The translations under genes were made by a program, and so were the position numbers. 49,213 nucleotides of DNA from an uncultured Roseobacter sp. GTDB lineage: Bacteria; Pseudomonadota; Alphaproteobacteria; Rhodobacterales; Rhodobacteraceae. Positions 24,634-31,449 of the stretch are shown here, piece after piece (the stretch's first letter is position 1; each line of letters opens with the position of its first letter). The DNA lies in the NCBI RefSeq assembly GCF_947495025.1, contig NZ_CANLXG010000008.1:1-49213 (forward strand), in the 5' to 3' direction. The notes under the pieces are model-generated. The model was not told the DNA's origin. It saw only the letters and a program-made list of their open reading frames with translations, and ran no database searches.

Positions 24634-24822
24634 TCAGACAGTCACGCGCGACCCGCCGCGCGGGCCTGCAAAGAACCAGATGATAAAGCCGATCACAGGC
24701 AGCACCAGGATCAGCAGCGTCCAGAGCAGCTTTGCGCCCAGCGACACCGCGCTCGTCCATGTTTTCACCAGTGCATAGATGTTTGCGATCAGTACGATCA
24801 GGCCAACAATTCCATATTCCAT
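24634..24822 (-). CDS. PLDc_N domain small membrane protein
   Basis: The 62-residue protein consists of two membrane helices (GIVGLIVLIANIYALVKTW and LLWTLLILVLPVIGFIIWFFAG) joined by a short loop, then GPRGGSR. This is the stand-alone PLDc_N (phospholipase D N-terminal) domain, the membrane anchor of cardiolipin synthases. Interestingly the neighbouring phospholipase D at 21928 lacks such an anchor. GAGGAG precedes the ATG at 24822, and an exact EcfG promoter lies at 24880-24855. It may also be a general membrane stress peptide. Confidence 0.88.
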   Translation of the reverse strand: MEYGIVGLIVLIANIYALVKTWTSAVSLGAKLLWTLLILVLPVIGFIIWFFAGPRGGSRVTV

Positions 24823-24854
24823 TTGTCTTCTCCTCATTATGAACCTGACTGCCC

Positions 24855-24880
24855 AACGACCCGGTGCGCACAGATGTTCC
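24855..24880 (-). promoter_or_regulatory. EcfG promoter for the PLDc_N gene
   Basis: On the minus strand GGAAC (24880-24876), 17 bases, CGTT (24858-24855): exact consensus, 33 bp before the ATG. A plus-strand EcfG promoter begins 23 bp away, making a divergent pair. Confidence 0.85.
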
Positions 24881-24903
24881 CGGAAAAACAAAATAAAAAA
24901 TCC

Positions 24904-24929
24904 GGAACAAGCAGCAGTGGCGGCCCGTT
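24904..24929 (+). promoter_or_regulatory. EcfG promoter for the 24962 gene
   Basis: GGAAC (24904-24908), 17 bases, CGTT (24926-24929): exact consensus, 32 bp before the ATG at 24962. Confidence 0.85.
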
Positions 24930-24961
24930 GTCATGGCGAACGATCAACAAAGGAGATGAAC

Positions 24962-25216
24962 ATGAAACCCGGAATTATCATTGCCGCCATCGCCGCTGTC
25001 GCTGCCATCGCTTTTGGCGTGTACATGATCGACATTGATCAGACCGAAGAGGCCGCGCTGCCCGATGTCGATGTTTCTGTCGAGGGCGGCAACCTGCCGG
25101 AATTCGACGTCGAAACCGGTGACATTGATGTTGGCACAACAACCATCGAGACAACTGTGCCCACCATCGATATCGAAACGCCCGCCGAAGACAACCGCAC
25201 GGCGGAAAACCAGTAA
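24962..25216 (+). CDS. Small single-pass membrane protein with acidic Asp/Thr/Val repeats
   Basis: The 84-residue product has an N-terminal membrane anchor (IIIAAIAAVAAIAFGVYMI) and a strongly acidic periplasmic tail with a loose alternating pattern of Val, Asp, Ile, Glu and Thr (for example VDVSVEGGNLPEFDVETGD and TIETTVPTIDIETP). No domain is recognised. Charge and repeat pattern suggest an extended or calcium/cell-wall-interacting tail, which is a guess. AAAGGAGA precedes the ATG; an exact EcfG promoter and a strong terminator (25260-25290) define a single-gene stress unit. Confidence 0.8.
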   Translation: MKPGIIIAAIAAVAAIAFGVYMIDIDQTEEAALPDVDVSVEGGNLPEFDVETGDIDVGTTTIETTVPTIDIETPAEDNRTAENQ

Positions 25217-25259
25217 CACGGCCCGCGGGGCACCCCGTTCAGGCGTGCCCCTGCCCTGT

Positions 25260-25290
25260 GAACCCGTCGCATCCCTGCGACGGGTTCTTT
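25260..25290 (+). terminator. Intrinsic terminator
   Basis: GAACCCGTCGCA (25260-25271) pairs perfectly with TGCGACGGGTTC (25276-25287), with loop TCCC, and is followed by TTTGTGT. It ends the 24962-25216 transcript. Confidence 0.85.
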
Positions 25291-25364
25291 GTGTGATAAT
25301 CACAGAAAGCGCGCCCCCACGCACTGCAGCGCCTTCCGGGGGCGACGCGCCGCACGGGAAATAC

Positions 25365-25389
25365 GGAACAACTGCGCGGCCCGCGCATT
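25365..25389 (+). promoter_or_regulatory. Near-match EcfG promoter for the Crp/Fnr gene
   Basis: GGAAC (25365-25369), 16 bases, CATT (25386-25389), one mismatch in the -10. It ends 28 bp before the ATG at 25418, the same spacing as the exact promoters nearby. Confidence 0.5.
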
Positions 25390-25417
25390 GGTACTCTGGA
25401 AGCCCAAAGGAGATAAT

Positions 25418-26146
25418 ATGACGACCAGTTGCGAAAAATGCCCGCTCCGGAAGATCGATTTCTTCGATGATATGTCTCAGGACGAGGTAGAGAAAACCCA
25501 GCGTTTCAAATCCGGTGAACTTGTGGTCGACGCCGGCACACCAATCCTGATGGAGGGCTCCAACGCCCCCCAGATCTATACGGCGCTGCGTGGCATGGGT
25601 CTCCGTTACAAACTGCTGCCCGATGGCAAACGCCAGGTGATCAATTTCATCTTTCCGGGCGACTTTATCGGCCTGCAGGCCGGCATGCTCGGCGAAATGG
25701 GTCATTCGGTCGAAGCCACGACCAACATGACCCTCTGCGTTTTTGACCGCTCTGATTTCTTTGATTTTTTCCGCGGATCCTCAAGCCGCGCCTTTGACAT
25801 CACCTGGATTGCCGCGACCGAGGAACACTTTCTGGGCGGCGCGCTGACCAACGTCGGCCAGCGTGACGCGATCTCGTCAGTGGCCTGGGCGCTTGTCATG
25901 CTTTTCCGCCGCGCCGACGCGCTCGGCATGGTTCACAACGACACGATGCCCCTGCCCTTCAAACAGCAGGATCTCGCAGATTCGCTGGGACTGTCTCTGG
26001 TGCACACCAACAAAACGCTGACCAAACTGCGCGACCGGCAACTGGCGGCCTGGTCTGATGGTAAATTGACCATCCATGACCTCGGCGAACTGGCACAGGT
26101 CGCCGGGATGGAGCTCGAACCCGTCAAAAGCCGCCCGCTGATCTGA
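25418..26146 (+). CDS. Crp/Fnr family transcriptional regulator
   Basis: The 242-residue protein has a cyclic-nucleotide-binding-like beta-barrel (about 25-130, with KLLPDGKRQVINFIFPGDFIGL) and a C-terminal winged helix (LPFKQQDLADSLGLSLVHTNKTLTKLRDRQL). An N-terminal CEKC pair is present but the full cysteine set of oxygen-sensing FNR is not, so an iron-sulfur sensor is doubtful. AAAGGAGA precedes the ATG at 25418. A near-consensus EcfG promoter suggests it is a second-tier regulator switched on by general stress; it could act on genes lacking EcfG sites. Confidence 0.88.
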   Translation: MTTSCEKCPLRKIDFFDDMSQDEVEKTQRFKSGELVVDAGTPILMEGSNAPQIYTALRGMGLRYKLLPDGKRQVINFIFPGDFIGLQAGMLGEMGHSVEATTNMTLCVFDRSDFFDFFRGSSSRAFDITWIAATEEHFLGGALTNVGQRDAISSVAWALVMLFRRADALGMVHNDTMPLPFKQQDLADSLGLSLVHTNKTLTKLRDRQLAAWSDGKLTIHDLGELAQVAGMELEPVKSRPLI

Positions 26147-26370
26147 ACACCGGCCAATGATCTCTCCGGTGGTCAGACAACCACCGGAGCGCGCCGGCGC
26201 GTCACCTGCGAACCGCTTTGGACGGCGTTATTATATTGATTTTATTGTATTTTCAGATCACCGCCGGGCCTGAGCCTCCCGATCGACGGTTTCAGATCCG
26301 GCACGCCGGGCCCCTGTCCTGCAAGCAGTACGCCGCGTTCGGGCTGACCCGCCGGCCAGCGCCCCTGCCC
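26147..26370. other. Intergenic region with inverted repeat
   Basis: Between the convergent Crp/Fnr and parB genes. CTCCGGTGGT (26164-26173) and ACCACCGGAG (26180-26189) form a perfect ten-base hairpin with a six-base loop, probably a terminator although no T-run follows directly. An AT-rich tract at about 26225-26262 follows. No gene is visible. Confidence 0.55.
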
Positions 26371-27315
26371 CTATTTCTTCTTCACCTGATACCGCATGAC
26401 CACTTTGGCGAGGTCCACCAGCATCGCCTCGAGGTCTTCATCGGCGATCCTCGCCTTGCGCATCCGGATGGCATAGCCGTCCGCTCCGCGCGTGGCCGTC
26501 ATCGGGATGCCCCGGACGTCAAAAGCCTGAGGTGCATCGCCTGTCAGCACGGGCGGCAGCAGCGGTGCCAGCGGTTCGCCCCGCTTCAGTTTGGGGATGA
26601 TACTACGGTACTGGCGCTTGGGCGTTTTCGCTACATCGACCTGCTCCAGAATATCGTCGCGCAACTCCAGACAGGCCAGGCCCAGCGAAACGTCCCCCTG
26701 CCCTACCCCGAGGCGTGCGGCGATTTCGGTCTGTGACAGCTCCTGCAGGCTTTTTGCCAGCAATCCGACAGAGATCAGTTCCTCAAAACCGTTGAGGTTC
26801 CGGCGCATCGTGTTCTCGTGGAACCGCTCTTCCAGATCGGCAAGGGTCTGGTCTCCGCCCTCTGTCGAGATGATCGCCAGCACTTTGCGGCCCAGAATGC
26901 GGCAGGCTTCGAGCCGCCGCCTGCCTGACTGGATCAGAAAGCGGTCGTTTGTCTGCAGTGGCGTGGCCTCATCCGCGGCCCAGTCCGGATTTTCCGGCCG
27001 CACCCTGACAGGCTGGGTCTGGCCCCGTCTGCGGATGTTCTCGACCAGCGCGGCGAAATCCGCGTCGTCCTGCCAGTCTGTGACCCGGTCACTGCCCACC
27101 GCGTCCCCGATCTGGTCGGGATCAAGTTCCAGTGCCACGGTACCGGCCATGACACCGCCGTGCAGCGAGCCATGGGTCTCGTCAATCCGCTGCTTGAGCA
27201 TGTTCATCGCCGACCCTGCCCACATGCCGCCCATCGTGCTCCTGCGGGTGGCATCTGTTTCATCAGCGGGCGTGTCGTCGGGTATATCCGCGCTCAGCTT
27301 TCTCTTGCGTGCCAT
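26371..27315 (-). CDS. parB: ParB-type plasmid partition protein
   Basis: The 314-residue protein carries the ParB/Srx nuclease-like core (LIQSGRRRLEACRILGRK and the FHENTMRRNLN motif) and a helix-turn-helix (LSQTEIAARLGVGQGDVSLG). ParB binds parS centromere sites and stimulates ParA to segregate the plasmid. Its ATG shares one base with the parA stop (TGATG), so the two are co-translated. The order rep-parA-parB in one direction is common for Rhodobacterales plasmids. Candidate parS palindromes lie at 28651 and 27869. Confidence 0.92.
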   Translation of the reverse strand: MARKRKLSADIPDDTPADETDATRRSTMGGMWAGSAMNMLKQRIDETHGSLHGGVMAGTVALELDPDQIGDAVGSDRVTDWQDDADFAALVENIRRRGQTQPVRVRPENPDWAADEATPLQTNDRFLIQSGRRRLEACRILGRKVLAIISTEGGDQTLADLEERFHENTMRRNLNGFEELISVGLLAKSLQELSQTEIAARLGVGQGDVSLGLACLELRDDILEQVDVAKTPKRQYRSIIPKLKRGEPLAPLLPPVLTGDAPQAFDVRGIPMTATRGADGYAIRMRKARIADEDLEAMLVDLAKVVMRYQVKKK

Positions 27316-28646
27316 CAGCTCCAGCGCTCCTCTATGAAGGTTTTGGCATAATCTCTCGGCGGCAGGTCCGGCCAGATACGCTGCACCAGTGCGTCGTTCA
27401 CCGCATTGGCATTGGTCATAAAGGCCTTCGCAGATGCCCGCCGTGTCTTGGGTGGCAGATACTCATAGATGCTCTTGTATTCCTCGGCCGCATTGGCAAT
27501 TGCATCAGACCGGCTGTACCAGACCTGCAGCACGTCGCGCGGGGCTTTTCGGTACAGGTCCAGGATCTGGTCGGTGTCCTGATCGTTCTGCTCCTGGACA
27601 ATCGTCGGAAGCACCATATGCGCTCCGCCGCCGATTTCGATGTCGGACTCAAAGCCCATAATGAACTCAAGGTACTCACCGATGTTCGACACATAGGTCG
27701 ACAGTGTCGCAAGATCGAACCCCTTCATCGTCTGCGGGATGACCACACTGTCTGCGGCGACCAGACCATTGAGCTGCATCAGCGTCAGCGATGGCTGCTG
27801 GTCTATGACGATCACATCAACGGTTTCGTGCAATGCGCGCTGGTAGGCGTCCAGATCGAAAACACCATTATCTCCGCGGATATAATCTGTGGATGTCCTT
27901 GGCGGGCAGGCCGCTGACCAGCGCGCGATGGCATCCTTCAGGACCCGGTAAACAGGCACGCCCGACTGTCGGGACATGAAGAACAGGCTGATATCGCCAT
28001 TCTGGATGTTCGCCCCGCCGGGGATCAGCCGGATACCGGGCCACGGCGTGTTGTGCCAGATCCGGTCCAGGTCTTCGCCCGAAGGCTCTGAAATGTCCTG
28101 CGCACCAGGATCGTCTACTCCCATGAAATCAGCAAGTGTCGGCGTTTCAGCATCAAAAAGCGGCAGTGTCTCATCCGCGAAATAGAGACTGACTGTCGCC
28201 TGCGGATCAGCATCGATAACACCGACGCGGAGCCCGTAGTGCAGATTGACATACTGCGCGAAATGCGCGGCACTCAGCGACTTGCCGGTCCCGCCTTTCT
28301 GGGCGCCGAATGTGACGACCTTGACCGGCTCGCCCGGGCGGCGCCAGTGCAGATAGGGCCGCTTCGCGGCAGGATTTGAGCCGATGATCGCCCGGATCAG
28401 CATGACCTCAGAAGGCGAAAACGTGCGCTCTCTGCCACGGCGCTCACCTTCGGGAAAGGCGGGATCCTCGGCGGATATGCGCGTGAGATATGTGGTGTCA
28501 ACGGCAAGCAACTGCGCGGTTTCCACCATCGAAAAGCGACGTGCAACGCGTGTGCGCAGGGTCAGATCACGCTGTAACCGCGTGTTCACCGTCCCCATAA
28601 CGCGGCTCATGTTGCGGATAAACTGTTCGAACTGCCCGTATGCCAT
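27315..28646 (-). CDS. parA: ParA-type plasmid partition ATPase
   Basis: The 443-residue protein has an N-terminal DNA-binding-like region (FSMVETAQLLAVDTTYLTRI, about 38-58) and a deviant Walker A ATPase (KGGTGKS, about 117-123; VIDADPQATVSL; VIVIDQQPSL). The N-terminal extension is typical of type Ia ParA, which also represses its own operon. I use ATG at 28646; a GTG directly before it at 28649 is the alternative. It starts 4 bp after the rep stop, and a perfect 16-bp palindrome spans that junction, suggesting autorepression there. Confidence 0.93.
   Translation of the reverse strand: MAYGQFEQFIRNMSRVMGTVNTRLQRDLTLRTRVARRFSMVETAQLLAVDTTYLTRISAEDPAFPEGERRGRERTFSPSEVMLIRAIIGSNPAAKRPYLHWRRPGEPVKVVTFGAQKGGTGKSLSAAHFAQYVNLHYGLRVGVIDADPQATVSLYFADETLPLFDAETPTLADFMGVDDPGAQDISEPSGEDLDRIWHNTPWPGIRLIPGGANIQNGDISLFFMSRQSGVPVYRVLKDAIARWSAACPPRTSTDYIRGDNGVFDLDAYQRALHETVDVIVIDQQPSLTLMQLNGLVAADSVVIPQTMKGFDLATLSTYVSNIGEYLEFIMGFESDIEIGGGAHMVLPTIVQEQNDQDTDQILDLYRKAPRDVLQVWYSRSDAIANAAEEYKSIYEYLPPKTRRASAKAFMTNANAVNDALVQRIWPDLPPRDYAKTFIEERWS
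27869..27884. promoter_or_regulatory. Second copy of the ParB/ParA-type palindrome (one mismatch)
   Basis: TATCTCCGCGGATATA matches the 16-bp palindrome at 28651-28666 at 15 of 16 positions, inside parA. A further half site TATATCCGCG lies at 27283-27292 in the 5' part of parB. Recurrence in the partition operon suggests a parS-like binding site. Confidence 0.5.
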
Positions 28647-28649
28647 CAC

Positions 28650-29582
28650 TTATATCCGCGGATATATCATTTGCCCGGCATTGTCCGGCGCCGGTTTGTC
28701 TTTGCCCACAGAACAGGAGCGGGGACCGCGACGCAAGGTCTTTTCGGCAAGCTGCCACCTTTTGAGAAACCCGTTCAGCACAGCTGTTCTGCTGCTGCGC
28801 GAGGATCTGACCGTCGCTTTCAGAAGCTTGCTGAATGCCTCTGCCGAGGGTTCGCGGTGCCAGTGACGGGGCCAGGATTTCCGGATGTCCTGCAAGCCTG
28901 TGACCAGCTCTGCTTCCGTGAGTTTGCTGGCACGGATAAATGCCACCTGATCATTGAGGGTCATGCCCCCGACGGAGACCTTCAGCTGCTGCCAGAGCGC
29001 GAGCAGAGCCTTTTTGACTGTCTCGTCTGACAGTACCGTCCGGGCAGGACCCGTTGCGAGCTGTTCTCTGGTCTGCACCAGCAGTTTTTCAGGAGGCGGA
29101 TGGCTCACAGCAGGGTAGGGAGCGCCGGCGAAACAGCGTGTCCAGCCCCTGATGAGTTTATCCGTATCATCCTCCTGATGATTTATATGGATATGTTTTT
29201 TAGACTCTTTAAGGCGTTCAGCAGGCTGATCACTGCGTTCACTTTTCCGGGCCGGCGCCGGCCTGAGAGAGGCGCGCCAGTCTTCCCAGAATGTGACCCT
29301 GTACTTCAGACGGTAGTTGTACCCGTTCGCAGTGGTCTGACGGACGGTTTCCACCAGTCCGTCGCGCCGCAGATCATCTACATATCCTGAAATTGCGGCT
29401 CTGGACCGGCCAAGGCGCTCGCTGAGCTGAGCAAGGGACGGCCAGCACTCCCCCTGGGCATTGGCCATGCGACACAGCTCGGCCAGTGTCCGGAAGGCTC
29501 CGGGTGAAAGGTCGAGATCCATGATCCCGACGGGCAGGGCGACAAACCCGTTGTCGCGGCTGAAACGCGGCTGCTCGGACAT
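28650..29582 (-). CDS. Plasmid replication initiator (winged helix-turn-helix type)
   Basis: The 310-residue protein begins with a MarR-like winged helix (LSPGAFRTLAELCRMANAQG, then WPSLAQLSERLGRSRAAISGYVDDLRRDGLV), followed by a basic linker and a helical C-terminal region. This organisation, and its place directly before parA-parB, fit the helix-turn-helix replicases of Rhodobacterales plasmids (DnaA-like or RepB-like groups); I cannot assign the exact compatibility group without a search. I start it at 29582, where GAGGAAA precedes. Its upstream region (29583-30055) contains repeats and a candidate antisense RNA as expected for a replication control region. Confidence 0.75.
   Translation of the reverse strand: MSEQPRFSRDNGFVALPVGIMDLDLSPGAFRTLAELCRMANAQGECWPSLAQLSERLGRSRAAISGYVDDLRRDGLVETVRQTTANGYNYRLKYRVTFWEDWRASLRPAPARKSERSDQPAERLKESKKHIHINHQEDDTDKLIRGWTRCFAGAPYPAVSHPPPEKLLVQTREQLATGPARTVLSDETVKKALLALWQQLKVSVGGMTLNDQVAFIRASKLTEAELVTGLQDIRKSWPRHWHREPSAEAFSKLLKATVRSSRSSRTAVLNGFLKRWQLAEKTLRRGPRSCSVGKDKPAPDNAGQMIYPRI
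28651..28666. promoter_or_regulatory. Perfect 16-bp palindrome TATATCCGCGGATATA
   Basis: This perfect dyad overlaps the rep stop codon and ends 5 bp upstream of the parA ATG on its leader side. A 15/16 copy occurs at 27869-27884. It is a candidate parS centromere or ParA operator. Confidence 0.6.
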
Positions 29583-29611
29583 ATTTTCCTCGTTCCCGCA
29601 ATGCAAAAAGC

Positions 29612-29720
29612 TTGCAGGTTATGCTGCGCCGGACTATTCTGGAGGTGTAAGAACCAGATAACCGACAGGTTATTTTCTATAAGCCCGGGTGGTTGCAGCC
29701 GCCCGGGCTTATTGTTTTTA
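29612..29720 (+). ncRNA. Candidate antisense (countertranscribed) RNA in the rep leader
   Basis: On the strand opposite to rep, TTGCAG (29612-29617), 17 bases, TATTCT (29635-29640) could be a promoter, and a strong hairpin with T-run ends at about 29720. This would give an RNA of about 75 nucleotides complementary to the rep mRNA leader. Small antisense RNAs limiting rep expression are a familiar plasmid copy-control device. There is no other plus-strand gene that the terminator would serve. Confidence 0.35.
29679..29720 (+). terminator. Strong intrinsic terminator in the rep upstream region
   Basis: ATAAGCCCGGGTGG (29679-29692) pairs with CCGCCCGGGCTTAT (29699-29712), a 14-bp stem with one G-U pair and loop TTGCAG, followed by TGTTTTTA. 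The T-run places it on the plus strand, although rep is on the minus strand. Confidence 0.75.
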
Positions 29721-30055
29721 ACGCACTACTCCGGCGCCTCCCGCGTGATGGCAGGAAGACAACGGTCGCCACAGCGACCGGATCGGTGTATCACTGGCAA
29801 TGACATTGCACGGCCTGCTCAATGCACGGCTTTACGCCGCTTATTCGTGGTATTGAGAGCAATATAGCCCCAAATACCATGTATGACGCAAGACATTCTT
29901 TGTTTTGAGGCCGGTGTACACCCGCAAATCGCAAAGAATCCACAGAAAACGGGTGCCTGGGCGACCTCATCCGGCGCGCGCCAGGCGTTTGGCGGTCTGT
30001 GCCGCCGCGAATCGGATGCACGGGAGCGCAGGATTCAACCGCCGCCACCGGGCAG
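29721..30055. other. Probable replication origin/control region
   Basis: Non-coding, next to rep. It holds an inverted repeat CGGTCGC (29763-29769)/GCGACCG (29774-29780), direct repeats ATTGCACGGC (29805-29814) and AATGCACGGC (29821-29830) at a 16-bp interval, an inverted repeat GGTATT (29849-29854)/AATACC (29873-29878), and GAATCCACA (29936-29944), which matches 7 of 9 bases of the DnaA box. The combination suggests an origin, but no long iteron array is present. Confidence 0.4.
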
Positions 30056-30081
30056 GGAACGAATGCGCCCTGGTCCGCGTT
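30056..30081 (+). promoter_or_regulatory. EcfG promoter for creA
   Basis: GGAAC (30056-30060), 17 bases, CGTT (30078-30081): exact consensus, 32 bp before the ATG at 30114. Confidence 0.85.
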
Positions 30082-30113
30082 TCACCTCGGACAGTCCGGA
30101 CAAGGAGACCCCC

Positions 30114-30602
30114 ATGCGACCTTTATCAGCCCTGCGATCAGTCGCAGTGATCTTTGCCACAGGTGCCGCGTCTGCCGCGCAGGCCGAGCAGGTGGGGAAT
30201 GTCGATGTCGACTGGCTGGGCAATGATATCATCATTGAGGCCTTTGCCGATCCGGGGGTGTCGGGCGTGACATGTCACGTGGCCTATTTTGAGCGTGGCC
30301 TGATTGATCGCCTGCAGAAAGGCAACTGGTTTGAGGATCCGTCCAATTCGTCCATTGCCTGCCGCCAGACCGGTCCGGTGGAAATCGGCGGTATCGATAT
30401 GTCGGATGAGGGCGAATCCGTGTTTTCCGAGCGCCGGTCGATTATCTGGAAATCACTGCAGATCAGGCGGATCTTTGACGCGGACAGTCAGACACTGATC
30501 TATGTCGCCCACGCGCGCGACGTACAGAACGGATCGGCCAAGATGTCCATTTCCACCGTGCCGCTGTTTCAGCCCGGACAGACCACTGCTGCGGCAGAGT
30601 GA
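30114..30602 (+). CDS. creA: CreA family periplasmic protein
   Basis: The 162-residue protein has a signal peptide (SVAVIFATGAASAAQAEQ) and the CreA core: GNVDVDWLGNDIIIEAFADPGVSGVTCHVAYFERG, then SNSSIACRQTGPV and the late SLQIRRIFDADSQTLIYVAHARDVQNGSAK. Two cysteines probably form a disulfide. CreA is a conserved periplasmic protein of unknown role, in enterobacteria linked to the creABCD locus. GGAGA precedes the start. The exact EcfG promoter at 30056 makes it a predicted stress gene. Confidence 0.9.
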   Translation: MRPLSALRSVAVIFATGAASAAQAEQVGNVDVDWLGNDIIIEAFADPGVSGVTCHVAYFERGLIDRLQKGNWFEDPSNSSIACRQTGPVEIGGIDMSDEGESVFSERRSIIWKSLQIRRIFDADSQTLIYVAHARDVQNGSAKMSISTVPLFQPGQTTAAAE

Positions 30603-30632
30603 CCGCAGGGCAGGACGCGGAAACCACGGGGG

Positions 30633-30643
30633 CTGTGTCACAG
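30633..30643. promoter_or_regulatory. Dyad CTGTG-T-CACAG, copy 1 of 3
   Basis: A perfect 11-bp dyad followed by TTAATAGCGG, 77 bp before the GAF gene. Related elements occur at 31203 and 35097 with compensating changes in both arms, always followed by TTTAATGCG-like sequence. Confidence 0.5.
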
Positions 30644-30719
30644 TTAATAGCGGACGGCTGCCGGGGGTGCCATTGTGCGCGCCTGAAATCCGCAGCACAC
30701 ACAGGACCGGACAGACGCC

Positions 30720-31199
30720 ATGACGTACGAACCGCAGCCGGTCTCTGACCGCGACCCTATACCGGCTCTGCAGCAGATCCGCGAGGCTCTGGATTGTACA
30801 GCTGTCTTTCTCAGTCATGCGGGGCAGGCGCAGCATGTGGTGGCCGCAGAGGTTGGTCTGGACCGTCTGGGCGCACAGCCCCTGAAAAGCCTTTCTGAAG
30901 ACAGTCTGCCAGGCGCGGTGCGCGCCATGAACTATCCCATGGTCATCGACAATGTGCATGCGCATCCTGCGGTGGCGGACCGGGCATTGTGTCTCCGGCA
31001 GGGTATCTGCGGCTATCTCGGCGTGCCGGTGATGTGTGCCGGCACCGGCGCGTGTTGTGGCACGCTGTCCGCGGTTACCGGCAGGCCGCGACACTGGAGC
31101 ATGCAGGACACCGGGCTTTTGCTGGCCTGTGCTGCGCGTTTCGGCAGAAGCGGTTCTCTGGCATGGAGCGGGCTGCCGCAGGGCCGGACACGCAGCTGA
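30720..31199 (+). CDS. GAF domain-containing protein
   Basis: The 159-residue protein is a single GAF domain: ALQQIREALDCTAVFLSH, then PMVIDNVHAHPAVADRA, LCLRQGICGYLGVPVMC and GTLSAVTGRPRHWSMQDTGLLLACA fit the fold in order. GAF domains bind small ligands or chromophores in signalling proteins; a stand-alone one may bind a ligand and interact with a partner kinase or regulator. No output domain is fused. It has a poor ribosome site. A dyad element of the CTRTG-T-CAYAG type lies upstream at 30633, and another immediately after its stop at 31203. Confidence 0.82.
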   Translation: MTYEPQPVSDRDPIPALQQIREALDCTAVFLSHAGQAQHVVAAEVGLDRLGAQPLKSLSEDSLPGAVRAMNYPMVIDNVHAHPAVADRALCLRQGICGYLGVPVMCAGTGACCGTLSAVTGRPRHWSMQDTGLLLACAARFGRSGSLAWSGLPQGRTRS

Positions 31200-31202
31200 C
31201 AG

Positions 31203-31213
31203 CTATGTCACAG
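31203..31213. promoter_or_regulatory. Dyad CTATG-T-CACAG, copy 2 of 3
   Basis: One arm differs from copy 1, giving a single mismatch in the dyad; the following TTTAATGCG is shared with copy 3. It lies 237 bp before the membrane protein gene at 31450. Confidence 0.5.
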
Positions 31214-31409
31214 TTTAATGCGCGCCCCGGCCGCTTCTGCCAGGCTGCCGGTCTGCATTTCGGTGTCGGTTTTGGTTTCGGGGTTCGACGGGTGACGATG
31301 GGCGAAGGCCCTGAATATGCAGGAGCGCGCGGGGTGCCCCCGGCTTCACTTCACCCCGTGCGCTCTGATCACTCCGGCGGGCGCGGGTCTGGCACAGGCG
31401 TGCAGGTGA

Positions 31410-31421
31410 CCCCATATGGGG
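31410..31421. repeat. Perfect palindrome CCCCATATGGGG
   Basis: A 12-bp perfect palindrome 28 bp before the GTG start at 31450. It may be an operator for the following two-gene operon; no second copy was noticed. Confidence 0.3.
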
Positions 31422-31449
31422 GCGGTGGCGTGGTGCAGGGGGTTTTACG

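Noticed and set aside
26218..26736. Plus-strand frame of 172 codons
   Set aside because: It overlaps parB antisense and starts in AT-rich intergenic sequence without a ribosome site.
29805..29830. Iteron array or CRISPR-like repeat
   Set aside because: Only two copies of a ten-base repeat are present, too few for a CRISPR and insufficient to call iterons; kept only as part of the origin-region description.
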